A DNA stretch of 64,000 nucleotides from Euclidia mi. Lineage: Eukaryota > Arthropoda > Insecta > Lepidoptera > Erebidae. The stretch lies in NCBI GenBank assembly GCA_944739405.2, contig OX123209.2, positions 7,695,217 through 7,759,216 of the forward strand, written 5' to 3'. Every line of letters begins with the position of its first letter. The stretch's first letter is position 1. The notes beneath the pieces are model-generated. The model was not told where the DNA came from, ran no database searches, and saw only the letters and a program-made list of their open reading frames with translations. Shown here piece by piece: positions 23,232-33,505 of this stretch. A program made the position numbers and the translations under genes.

Positions 23232-23599
23232 ACATACATACATACATATCGTCACGCCTTTTATCCCCGAAGGGGTAGGCAGAGGTGTATTTCTACACCC
23301 ACTTTTCGCCAGATATACTTTAGTCCCACGTAATAAGGGGCGAGCCCATTGCTGTACCGGGCACATTTCCAGACTCCGTGCTGCTACTGAGAATTTCGTG
23401 ACAGAAAAACCCAATAACACTGCCAGACCCAGGAATCGAACCCGGGACCTCCCGATCCCACGCGCACATTTATGCCGCGAAACCAACGAGGCAGTATAGG
23501 GTTTGATGTCGAGTTTTTCGTCTCTACGCAAAGATGGTATTTGCATTGTGTTATCCCTTAGTCGCCTCTTACGACAACCACGGGAAGATAGGGACCACA
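23232..23599 (-). mobile_element. SINE-B copy inside the DDE-like gene
   Basis: Flanked by the 14-bp direct repeat AAACCAAACTTCAT (23218-23231 and 23600-23613). On the minus strand it has a tRNA-like head with GGTTCGATTCCTGGG (B box) and ends in a TATG-type tail (CATACATACATA on plus). It splits the DDE-like coding region between EILNQTS and the Cys cluster. Confidence 0.87.
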
Positions 23600-25127
23600 A
23601 ACCAAACTTCATGTGATATTAAAAACTACTCTTGCATGAATAGTTATTGTGAAGATTGTAAAGATCGGAAACCTCTTTATTGCAAAGAAAATGATGAAGT
23701 GGATGATAGTGACATGCCTGTTTCATGGCTACGTTGGGAAAGAAGAGATCACCTATATTTAAAAAAAAGGGTCTAAAACGAAAGAAAAGAAAACAGCAAA
23801 AGTGGTTAAAAATGGAAGTTTAAAAGAATTAAAAACCGTTTTCGAACAGGATCAAACAGATTTTAAAAGACATTATTTTAATATGCAACACCAACATAAC
23901 CAATATCGAAAGATAATTTCACAATTGAACGATGCTGAAGTGGTCATAGTATGTGACTTCTCAGAAAACTACGAAGCAAAGTTGGGTGTAGAGATACAAG
24001 CGATGCATTTTGGTGCATCTAAAAATCAAATACATACCGGAATGGTATATTGGGCTCATAGAACACAGTCTTTCTGTACGATATCGGAAGTGTAAAACCA
24101 CCAGCCTCCCGCTATTTGGGCTCACCTAGCACCAATATTAGATCTTATTAAAAAAGAGTCTCCAGACGTATCTATAATTCATTTTTACTCGGATGGGCCA
24201 CTGTCACAGTACCGCCAAAAAAACATTGTTTTTGTTAGCACATTATAGCTAAGTTTATAGGTTTATCTGGTTAATCTGGTCTTATTTCGAATCTGGGCAC
24301 GGAAAGAGTGTCGCGGATAGCATAGGCGGCTGTGTCAAACGTACATTAGACAGAAGAGTTTGCCAAGGAATCGATGTAGCAGATGCAAATGATGCTTATG
24401 AAATTCTTAGACATAGCCTTAAAAGGATTAAAGTGTTCTTGATTCAGGAGAGTTCCATCAGCGATATAGGCAAAATATTACCTTCAAATGTACAAGCGTT
24501 ACAAGGCACTCTCCGTGTGCATCAAATTGTCACAATAAATGAAAATACTATAATGTTCAGAGATGTTAGTTGTTTTTGTGGTCCGCTTCCAGGAAAATGT
24601 GATTGTTTTGCCCCGCTAATTCATCATCTTGTTCCGTGCCAAGTTCAGAGCCGATCACAGACCAAAGGAAAAAGAAAGAATTTTTTTGAAGACTTAACCA
24701 ATTTGACCGAATATTCTAAGAATGTCTCTGTTCCTTCAACTTCCAAAGAAAATTTAAGACCGGAAACATTGAATAAAAATTTTCAAATACATATTGAACT
24801 ACAATCAAAGAAAACAAAATTCTGCCAATGACTAATTTAACTTCAAACGACATAGAACGAATAAAGTCAAGTGATGATAGCATAAAAATTTTATACTTGC
24901 ATGATCATTTGCAAAAGATTGAGTCTTTTAGTACTTCAGAGTTAGAAAGCTTAGATAATGCTCTAGTCGGATCTGATGATCATGAACTATTGGATAAGTT
25001 GCCAGAGGTATTATTTTCCCGGGATGAATCCGTAAACGTCGAAGTACCACAATCTGTAGACGTAATCCAAACTAAATCTTCCAGTGCATTTAAAAGGAAT
25101 GATAAGAAAATCAAAACCTTTCTTGAG

Positions 25128-25177
25128 TGCCACAAATGTTCATGTTTTATTAGAATAAAACATGTACATTTGTGGCA
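25128..25177. repeat. 24-bp inverted repeat in a zinc-finger coding region
   Basis: Arms 25128-25151 and 25154-25177 pair with one mismatch and a 2-base loop. They lie in the Cys-rich finger of the DDE-like gene. Because of the palindrome both strands encode similar peptides here: CHKCSCFIRIKHVHLW on plus and CHKCTCFILIKHEHLW on minus. Confidence 0.85.
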
Positions 25178-25301
25178 GAAAGCCAAATGTATAACATGTT
25201 CGAAATGGTATTGCGAAGAATGCGTTGATGGTAGCCCAATAGGATTTGACTATATCTGTGACCAATGCTTTGAGGGTAATAATTTTATACAGTTTAGGTA
25301 A

Positions 25302-25619
25302 TATTAATGTCATCGAAGTTTTTCAGGACCTTTTCTTCATTTGCCTTTTTTGTTTACAGATTGAATGAATGATTATTCAGCAAGTCCAATAAGAATTTTG
25401 AAGAATATTTGCTAAGATTGTCATATACGCCGATATTGACAAATTCCTTCCTTACAACGACTTTTTTTCACTTACATCGAATTCACTTTTTTCGATTACG
25501 TCGAATTCTACAACTTTGATTTAACTTGGCCTTGGGATGAAACGCATTTCCTTTTTAATCAAAATTGCTCCGGATGTGGTCAAAGGAATATACCTAATGG
25601 ATGTCCACATTTTATAATC
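25302..25619. other. Spacer with a possible Cys-rich remnant
   Basis: A short frame near 25505-25620 reads FDLTWPWDETHF and NCSGCGQRN. It may be an extra exon or remnant of the preceding gene; it is too short to assign. Confidence 0.3.
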
Positions 25620-26332
25620 AAATCAAATCATTTATTCACTGTAAATAGGGTTGCATAAGATGTTTGCATTCCAATAATAATATAATATTAAGAACAAGCC
25701 CTATGGCTAAATAGCCATAGATCATAGCATGCAAATATATTTTGCTTTTTCTAATTATTATGTGGTCATATTATTAAATGAAATACGCTTAAGCAAAAGG
25801 GTTATTGTTTTGGAATATATACCAGTACAATTTCCAATATAGGAACTCTTTAACTGATTAAAACATTTGTTGTCGTAGCCAGTTTCTCAAATCCCTTGTG
25901 AATTTTGATAAATTTTAAGAGTTCTTTTTAAAAGTTCTTTTATGTGCTTTGGAATTTTGTTATATATTGTTATACACATAGCATAACAATTAATTTTGTT
26001 TGAAGAATTTTCCGACTTCTAAAATATATAAACAAGGCAAGGGCAGTATTCCTTGATGGTCAAAATAAGGACGACAGGAAACGTCCGGGGCAATGTTACA
26101 GACAGCCCTTATACACCTCTTTTGGGCAATAAAGACCTTATTTATATCTGTGCCGTTTCCCCATATCAACAAGCCGTACCGTAGCACAGATTCAATATAT
26201 GCAAAATAAGCCATACATGCTGCATGTTTACTTGCAACCTTTGCAAGTTTGTACAGTGCAAATGAGAATCTATCTAATTTACTGCAAGATTTTTCAATGT
26301 GTTCTTTCCAGTTTAGTTTATTATTGATAATT
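25620..26332 (-). pseudogene. LINE-C ORF2 C-terminal part and 3' end
   Basis: Minus-strand LINE fragment. The frame at 25990-26332 reads NNKLNWKEHIEKSCSK and then AYIESVLRYGLLIWGNGTDI and KVFIAQKRCIRAVCNIAPD, a standard C-terminal region of CR1/Jockey-type ORF2. The 3' end near 25620 has AATAAA and a GATTT repeat. Its upstream part lies at 30652-31345, on the other side of the 26333-30651 insertion. Confidence 0.8.
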
Positions 26333-26366
26333 GGACGTAGTTAAGCAGAAAGGACTCAATCCACAC

Positions 26367-26955
26367 TTTGGCCAAAATTGAGTTAAGTATGCCATCGTAC
26401 TCCCGAGAAAATACCCTAATAAAACCCTTTTTGGAAAATGTACACTGCAACTAGTTTTTTTTCGCTACCCCGACTCAACCCACAGTATGAAGAGCACACA
26501 AAAATATTTGCAGAATGAACTCGGTCCACTTGAATTGTTTCTGAGTAATGTATTTCTATGGGTATGTTCTTAGGGTCGATAAACCAGAATAAACTCAAAC
26601 AGCTTGGATCCTTTCTAAGAATAAGTTTTATTATACAAATATCATTATATCAAATAACTAAAACGACTTAAACAGGTTGAGTCGTTTCTGTGTTATAGGT
26701 TTACTGAAACAAAATATTTCTTTTTATTTATCAGAAACGACTCAAAGCACTTAGGATATTTCAGAAAAACTGCTTTAAATGAACAGCGCATTTAATATCA
26801 AATAAACTAAATCGACTCAAATAGACTGAGTCGTTTCTAAGGAATAGATGTAATGACTGATAGAAATACTTTCAAATGAACTGAAGCGACTTACAACATT
26901 TGATTTATTAAATAATAAAATTAAATAGATTTTATTAATATTAAATAATAATAAA
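26367..26955. repeat. Left subterminal region with GACTCAA motifs
   Basis: GACTCAA or its complement appears near 26347, 26474, 26680, 26741, 26816 and 26827. Several are followed by CCCACA or AATCCACA. Such arrays often act as transposase-binding sites in DNA transposons. No coding region. Confidence 0.6.
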
Positions 26956-29215
26956 ATCTATGCGTGGGCGAATCGCATCAGGCGGTACAAAAAAAGGATT
27001 GATCGATATTCCCAAAATCGCGCATTTCAAAGAGATGAGAAGTTGGTTTATAGGAATTGGGAGCGACCTGAACCAGGTGTGGCTGATGGGCGTCGACCAG
27101 ATGATGCGAAGACGATTGCGTTCTGGCGCAGTTTATGGTCGACTCCCGTCAGCCATACAGAGGGTGACTGGATTAGGCATATTGAGCGATCATGTGAGGT
27201 AATACCTCATATGGAGCCTGTAGCAATAGACGCCAGCGATGTAAATTGTGCAGTCTGTCCGTTAGCCAATTGGAAATCTGCGGGACCGGACGGGTTGCAC
27301 AATTTCTGGTTAAAATGGCTACGCAGTGCACATGTTGGCTTGGCATCCCAATTCCAGTCATCTCTGGACTCAGGATCGCTGCCAAGTTATATGACAACTG
27401 GCGTGACTCACCAGCTCTTCAAGTCTGGTAGTACCACGGAGCCTACGAACTATAGGCCTATAACTTGCCTGCCTACAGTTTTTGAGAACAAAATTGGCAT
27501 TACATATTATTATATTCAAAAATAAAATCTTATCTGAGTCTCAAAATGGACGTAGAAGCCGGGCACGTGGTACTAAGGCTATTAGCCAACAGGTGAGCCG
27601 TAGTCGAAAGAATCTGGCGACATGCCTGATAGACTATAAAAAGGCCTATGACTCTGTGCCACATACGTGGCTTTTGAGAGTGCTGGAGTTGTACAAAGTA
27701 GATGCAACACTACGCGCCCTCTTGAAGGCATGTATGGGGCAGTGGAGTACGGTGCTTCGCTATCTAGGGTGTCGACAGCCTTGCGCGTACCTATAAAGAT
27801 CAAACGGGGTATTTTCCAAGGCGACAGTTTGAGTCCACTATGGTTTTGCCTAGCACTGAACCCGCTGAGTACTTTGCTCGAAAGTTCAGGGCTAGGCTAT
27901 CGGTTGCAGACTAGAGGTCAGGTTATTTCTCACCTCCTTTTCATGGATGACCTCAAACTATGTGCCCCTACTGACCTCCAATTAATTGAGTTACTAAAGA
28001 TAACTGAAAGCTTTAGTAATTCAATTAAGATGGAGTTCAGTGTGGATAAATGTGCGGTTATGCGTGTAAAGAGACAGGAGTGTGGAATCTGATGGTATAG
28101 AGCTCTCAGATTTCACACAACTTAGATCTCTCTCTGCAACGGCAACCTACAAATATCTGGGTATGTCGCAGGCATTAGGCATTGATGACGTTGTCATGAA
28201 ACAGGCGTTGCAGGCACGTTTCTTTGGAGGCCTGAAGAAAATTTTAAAAAGCTTTTTATCGGGCGGAAATGAGGTGCGTGCCTGTAACGTTTGGGCTATG
28301 CCCGTCATAATGTAGGTACTCCTTCGGCATACTCAGATGCACTCAAACAGAATTGGACGCCTTGGATAGGAAAGTTCGCTGTCTACTTACGACATAACGG
28401 ATTACTTACCACACCGACGCGGGTGTGCACCGAGATATAGTCGCTGTGGACAGAGGGCTTACCCCGCTGGGCCTGACCAAGGAGAACTGGCGCAAACCTG
28501 CCGTACTTGGTGTAGAGGAGCGCAGGAAAGGTAAAGAGCTGCATGGACGTTTTTACTGGGCCTTGCATGGGCCCGACGTGGATTTTCCAGCGTCGGTGTC
28601 CTAGCTGCGTTTTGACGATCTTTTCACCGAAACAGACGGTTTTGTCTTTGCGATTATGGACGAAGTTGTCATGACGAACGACTACCGGAAGTATATTCAG
28701 AGGGATGGGACGGTCGACATATGTCGGGCATGTCATCAGCCTGGTGAAACGCTTAGACATATAGTATCCGGTTGTTCTCGTCTTGGCAACGGTGAATATT
28801 TGCATAGACAGAACCAAGTAGCCAGGATTGTCCACCAGCAACTTGCCTTAAAGTACCAATTTGTCGACTCTGAAATACCGTACTACAGGTATGTGCTCGA
28901 CCCAATTCTTGAAAATGGTCGTGCTACTCTGTATTGGGATCGGTCTATCATTACTGACAGAACTATTGTGGCTAACAAGCCGGACATAGTGGTGACAGAT
29001 CGATTAGAGCGCCTTGCAATGATCATCGACGTCATCATACCCCATGACGAGAATCCCGTGAAAGCCGAAAAAGATAAACAAATTAAGTATTTGGACCTGG
29101 CTCACGAGATTGTCGACATGTGGGATGTTGACTCGGCGATCATTGTACCAATAGTCGTGACCGTAAATGGTCTTATTGCCAAGAGCCTCGACCACCACCT
29201 CAAGAGGCTCTCGTT
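26956..29215 (+). pseudogene. R2-like LINE with restriction-like endonuclease, frameshifted
   Basis: Pieces of one ORF in several frames. RT: NWKSAGPDGLHNFWLKWL, NYRPITCLP, LIDYKKAYDSVPHTWLL, IFQGDSLSPLWFCLALNPLS and HLLFMDDLKLCAP, where the catalytic box is FMDD. C-terminal zinc knuckle CRACHQPGETLRHIVSGC (about 28713). Then a restriction-like (PD-D/E-XK) endonuclease: NKPDIVVTD, MIIDVIIPHDENPVKAEKDK and QIKYLDLAHEIVDMW. These mark the R2/R4/Dong-type LINE superfamily. The N-terminal half is missing, and at least five frame changes make it inactive. It lies wholly inside the 26333-30651 element. Confidence 0.82.
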
Positions 29216-30190
29216 AGACGGCTGGATCTTGAAACCATTGCCCTTATGTTCTGGCAACAGATACTGCCTCACAATAGTCGACCGCTTCACTTGTTGGCCT
29301 GAGGTGTATCCACTCCAGGATATGACTGCTGAAACCTGCGCTGCCGCCCTTGTCAATGGTTGGATTTCGCGGTTTGGCTGTCCAGAATACATTCCGACCG
29401 CGGCAGCGACAGTTCCTATTGCACACATTCAAGGAACTCGCCGCACTGATTGGCGCAAACCATCACACTACCACCTCGTACCACCCAACAGTTAATGGCC
29501 TTGTGGAGATTGCACCGACAACTAAAGTCAGCCATCACCTGCCATGCATCATCCAACTGAGTTGAAGTCCTACCTTGGGTTCTACATGGCATACGAAGCG
29601 CATGGAAGGAAAACCTACAATCGTCTACAGCAGAAATTGTGTACGGTGAACCACTCCGTTTACCTGGACAATTCCTCTCGCCTGCCTCCGAAGCTAAGAC
29701 AGATATTACAACTCTGGCTGCTTGAGTACGTGCTTTTGTTTTGTTTTTCGTGTGAGTGTGTGGCCAACTCTGGTTTTGGAATTTTCAGACCGCCCGAAGG
29801 CCTCCGACATGGCCTAACGATCCTTATCCTTAGACAAGAACCGGGACCGACGGCTTTACGTGCCCTCCGAAGCACGGTAGCGCTCAGATGAAAATGCCAC
29901 ACACGGTCACCCATCCAAGTGATGACCTGTGCAAGCGTTGCTTAACGTTGCCGATCTGTTACAAACGGCAAGCCAAGTCTCGCTATGAGCGCTACACGTC
30001 AGTGCTCACGTCAGCAAACTCACGCCGCTACCTACGTCATGGCACAATAGTTCCAGTAGAACGTTTTACGTACCCAAGGACCTGCCAGTAGTTTTACGTA
30101 CCCAAAGACCGTACTCAGGTCCCTACAAGGTTTTACACCGACACCAGAAGACCTTTGACGTGGACATCTGGTGCCACAGAAAGGACTTGG
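29216..30190 (+). pseudogene. Gypsy integrase fragment (CsRn1-like)
   Basis: Follows the LINE fragment without a gap. It reads GNRYCLTIVDRFTCWPEVYP and GWISRFGCPEYI, then in another frame LGANHH-type and TTSYHPTVNGLVE pieces, and a GEPLRLPGQFLSP near 29647. It resumes after a repeat insertion with VPYKVLHRHQKTFDVDI near 30120. This is the integrase core and C-terminal region of a gypsy element related to, but not the same as, the one at 36343-41603. Confidence 0.72.
29725..29900. repeat. SINE-like fragment inside the gypsy fragment
   Basis: CCGGGACCGACGGCTTTACG and CCTCCGAAGCACGG match, with a few changes, a block of SINE-A (20753-21129). It interrupts the gypsy integrase coding sequence. 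Confidence 0.55.
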
Positions 30191-30617
30191 AGGATGAAAG
30201 AAATTAACATGCGACCTCATTTTAGGCCTGTTTTATCTATTTGTTTTTATTTTAATGGCTGTGTTTATGTGATTTTACTAGCTTTGTGTTTAAGGTCAAT
30301 TAATGTAAAACTTTTTAGTACATTTACCTATTTCGTTTTTTTTATAAATAATTTTCTAGTACAAGGGTAGTTTTGAGTCCATTCTGAGAAATAAAAAATT
30401 AAAATCTGTCTTAACAATCTTAAGTTTAATGGTAAGGACTCAACCCACATTTAACTTAATATCTTGAAATGTATTGCAAAATATATCACAAACTTGATGG
30501 ACAAATAAAATATAAACTATTCTTTTGATGATGAGAGCCATTTAAAAAAAAATAATAACCTTTTGTCAGAGAAATTACAGCTCATACTTTAAACGCCCAT
30601 AACTCAAAAGTGATTTT
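30191..30617. repeat. Right subterminal region with GACTCAA motifs
   Basis: AT-rich. It has GACTCAACCCACA near 30438 and GAGTCC near 30375, matching the left subterminal region in style. No gene seen. Confidence 0.55.
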
Positions 30618-30651
30618 GTGTGGATTGAGTCCTTTCTGCTTAACTACGTCC

Positions 30652-31345
30652 AATTATACCAAGAAATGTCACTTTATCATTATTTAATAGTATATGTCCA
30701 TTGTAATTATGATTAAGAGTATTGTGTTTAAAATTATTGAAATTAATTAAATTTGTTTCTGAGATGTTAATTTGTAGATTATTATTGTTCAACCAATTTA
30801 TAACTAATGTCAGTGTATCATTAATGTTAGTTTCATGCTGTGCAATTGTCATGTTAGTAGTTGTTATAATTGAAATGTCATCTGTAAATAGTATTGTTTT
30901 ATGATGCGTAATGTCAGGTAAATCATTGATATAGTCAAGAACAAAAGAGGACCAAGCACGCTTCCTTGTGAGACTCCAAATTTATTATTTTCATAATCAG
31001 ACTATATGATTGAACGGATCCTTTTTCGTTGGGTTGGGCAATTTCTACACATTGGAGTCTATTTTCTAGATAAGTTTTCAGCCAATTTAGGGCTTGTCCT
31101 CGAATACCGTAGTTTTCAAGTATTTTTAAAAGTAGACTATGCGAAACAAAGTCAAGCGCTTTAGACATATCTAGAAAAGCAACTGTTGTGTATTTTTTAT
31201 CATTTAGGTTTTGTAATATGTTGTTTACTAAAGCAAAGGCCGCACCTGTTGTAGATTAACTTTTTGGAAAACCATATTGATTATTTTTTATTATATTATT
31301 TTTATTAAAAAAGGATGTTAATTTATCATGCATAACCTTTTCAAA
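30652..31345 (-). pseudogene. LINE-C reverse transcriptase part
   Basis: Minus-strand RT in shifted frames: YTTVAFLDMSKALDFVSHSL (motif A), LKILENYGIRGQALNWLKTY, FGVSQGSVLGPLLF near 30960, and LFTDDISII near 30870 as the catalytic box, followed by WLNNNNLQINISETNLINF. The upstream endonuclease is missing, so the copy is 5'-truncated near 31345. Confidence 0.78.
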
Positions 31346-31566
31346 TATTTTTGAGAATATGCAACTCGTATGCAATCGTGAATATGCAACGTTTTCATTT
31401 CAAAACATTTTTGAAAAGACCTTATTTCTGGTGCATTTTTTGTTCCATAAGTGTTTACGATCACTATGTGACTGACAAGTGTATCTTGTTCTTAAGATTT
31501 TTAACACTAGATAATTCTTATCTTACTGTAGATGTCATCATAAACACCTAGTGCTACAGGTTCTAC

Positions 31567-31698
31567 ATTATAGTTAGCTATAACTACTAATGCGTTTATA
31601 GCTAACTATAATGAACACATAAAATGTAGATCTCATCATAAGCAACTAGTGCTACATTCAGGTTATGTAGCACTAGTTGCTTATGATGAGATCTACAT
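31567..31698. repeat. Two adjacent fold-backs
   Basis: First hairpin: 16-bp arms 31567-31582 and 31597-31612. Second: 33-bp perfect arms 31624-31656 and 31666-31698. A diverged direct copy of the second arm lies at about 31528-31559, so one unit is present three times, twice direct and once inverted. Confidence 0.85.
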
Positions 31699-32213
31699 GT
31701 TAGTGAAGATTAAGTTGTTTCAGAATTTGTTTCATTTCAAAAAAACAATAAAACGTTGTTTTGGTACTCCGCTACAGAGCAGTATCGAAACGCCAAAATG
31801 TTGGCTGTTATGCACGTATATAAACGAAAATCCACGGAGTGACAGCGCTAAAAACGTAACGAGTTTGAAACCGATCGCATCGCGCGCGCACATCTCACAA
31901 AGTTCATCGTTTTTAAATCTTCTTATTCATCTTATTATCACAACTGTGTCTATTCCGCGTGGAATCATCCCAAGAAGACCGACATCATCATCACGAGAGG
32001 TGGAAGCTCAGCGGCTGGTGCGGGTTAGTTTGGAGAGATGTTCAAATACCAATAGACAAACCCGTAAATCGAGAAATCCGTCAAATTCTGTAAGTGCTGA
32101 CGATTTTACTACTAAATCTAGAAGCCCTGCTCCTGCCATTATCATCAAAAGGAAAACAAAATATTTTCAATCTTTAAAGGACTATGGGCAAAAATGTATG
32201 GGCTCCGTCCCCA
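31649..32213 (+). CDS. Hypothetical open frame, 3' end cut by mariner
   Basis: Open for about 188 residues up to the mariner insertion at 32216. The predicted protein is rich in Ser, Arg and Thr in its second half (GIIPRRPTSSSREVEAQRL). No domain recognised. The first codons fall in a fold-back, so the start is doubtful; it may be chance or part of an element's gag-like region. Confidence 0.25.
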
Positions 32214-32215
32214 TA

Positions 32216-33503
32216 CGAGGGTCAAACTGAAAGTTCTTAGAACTGGCCACTTATAAACAATATAATAAAAAAAATATTCTAAAATTTGAAAATAGAACTC
32301 TTTGCCAATATTACTGAGTATATATTTCATTCATTTGTCATTTGTTTTACGATTTGGCGGCAAATTGAAAATTGTCTGTGTCACGTCAACATGAATTTAA
32401 CACGAGAAAATTTTCGTGCAATGATTTTTTATGACTTTCGATGTCATTTAAGTCAACAAGAAAGTTATGATAGACTACTACGATTGGCCTTTCACGATGA
32501 AGCCCCACCTCGTGCGACACTGGTTTAATGAGTTTAAACGTGGTCGCACTAATCTCACTGATGATGTACGTGAGGGACGGCCTTCTACGGCGACGACTGA
32601 AAATAACATCTGTGTTGTGCGGCGTATGATAGAGACTGACAAAAGAGTGACCTATCAGCAGATTCGGACAAGCTTAGGCATCGGTATGAGTCAAGTGCAC
32701 AAAATCCTCCACGAACATTTAGCGGTCAGGAAGCTTTGCGCCCGGTGGATACCTCATAATTTGACTAAGGCTCAAAAACTCCATCGTGTGGATTGGTGCC
32801 GTAAAATGATTGAAAGATTTAACGGAGGTGACTCAAATGCTGTGTTCGACATACTAACAGGTGACGAAAGCTGGATTTACTGTTATGATCCTGAAACCAA
32901 AAGACAATCTGCTCAGTGGGTGTTTCCTTTCGAGGAGTTGCCAACTAAAGTGAAGAGAGATCGAAGTGCGGGAAAAAAAATGGTGGCCTCGTTCTTTGGA
33001 AGGATAGGTCATTTCGCAACAATTGTGTTAGAGGATCAAAAAACAGTTTCTGCAGAATGGTACACTACCAATCGTTTGCCACTTGTCTTGGAAAAAGTTC
33101 GAGAGAAACGACCTCGCAGTAGGATCCTCCTTCACCACGACAACGCCTCGTCGCACACCGCCAAGCGAACGATCGACTATTTGGCGACATCAAACGTTGA
33201 ATTACTGGGTCACCCGCCGTATAGCCCCGACCTCGCGCCTTGTGATTTTTATTTATTTCCAAAAATTAAAGAAAAACTTAAAGGAAAGCGGTTTATGAAT
33301 GCTGAAGGAGCGGTGGCTGCGTATCGCGATGCCATTGAAGAGACCCCTAAGGACGAGTGGGCAAAGTGCTTTTCCCAGTGGTTCCATCGCATGCAGCGGT
33401 GTATTGACGTCAATGGACAATATTTTGAAAAGATATAATAAAACTAATAACTGGCTAATGTAATCAGTTTTTGATTTTCTAAGAACTTTCAGTTTGACCC
33501 TCG
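32216..33503 (+). mobile_element. Mariner element, complete
   Basis: 27-bp perfect terminal inverted repeats at 32216-32242 and 33477-33503 (CGAGGGTCAAACTGAAAGTT and 7 more bases), flanked on both sides by the TA target duplication. Length 1288 bp, normal for the family. It contains one transposase gene. Confidence 0.95.
32391..33438 (+). pseudogene. Mariner transposase, one frameshift
   Basis: Cut-and-paste transposase. The natural start is the ATG at 32391 (MNLTRENFRAMIFYDFR), which opens the helix-turn-helix region. Near 32515 a small deletion shifts the frame, and the rest reads continuously to 33438. Visible parts: NWFNEF-like HWFNEFKRG, linker motif WIPHNLTKAQ, first Asp in LTGDESWIYCYD, second Asp in LHHDNASSHTA and third in PPYSPDLAPCDFYLFP, giving the DD34D arrangement. 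Total length would be about 345 residues, typical for the family. Apart from the shift it looks well preserved, so the copy is fairly recent; it cannot make full-length protein as it stands. Confidence 0.92.
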
Positions 33504-33505
33504 TA

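Larger units (their letters stand above)
22270..25301 (+). pseudogene. Unassigned DDE-transposase-like gene, disrupted
   Basis: A gene I cannot place in a named superfamily, in at least six frame pieces. In order: a basic N-terminus RRYREKLKQERPVEY; a lysine-rich coiled coil (22508-22798); a region with TLRNLYKSYRSEGG, FYKHKPFYV and RDTCLCVRHSNFECQ; a Cys cluster SCMNSYCEDCKDRK after a SINE; then VVIVCDFSENYEAK (about 23940), IHFYSDGPLSQYR (about 24180) and SGHGKSVADSIGGCVKR (about 24293). The last three could supply a D-D-E/D triad of an RNase H-fold transposase. The C-terminus is a cysteine-rich finger, CHKCSCF to CSKWYCEECVDG. I recall similar uncharacterised proteins scattered among invertebrates. 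Role as transposase is inference. Confidence 0.55.
26333..30651. mobile_element. 4.3-kb element with 34-bp terminal inverted repeats
   Basis: Inserted in LINE-C. The ends 26333-26366 and 30618-30651 are exact inverted copies (GGACGTAGTTAAGCAGAAAG, then GACTCAATCCACAC). The flanking AATT occurs on both sides (26329-26332, 30652-30655). Reading the LINE across the insertion with one AATT removed keeps its frame. The subterminal DNA carries repeated GACTCAA/TTGAGTC motifs. The only coding sequences inside are retroelement fragments, so this is a non-autonomous DNA transposon with nested cargo. Alternatively, TTAA at 26341-26344 and 30639-30642 could be piggyBac target copies. Confidence 0.7.
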
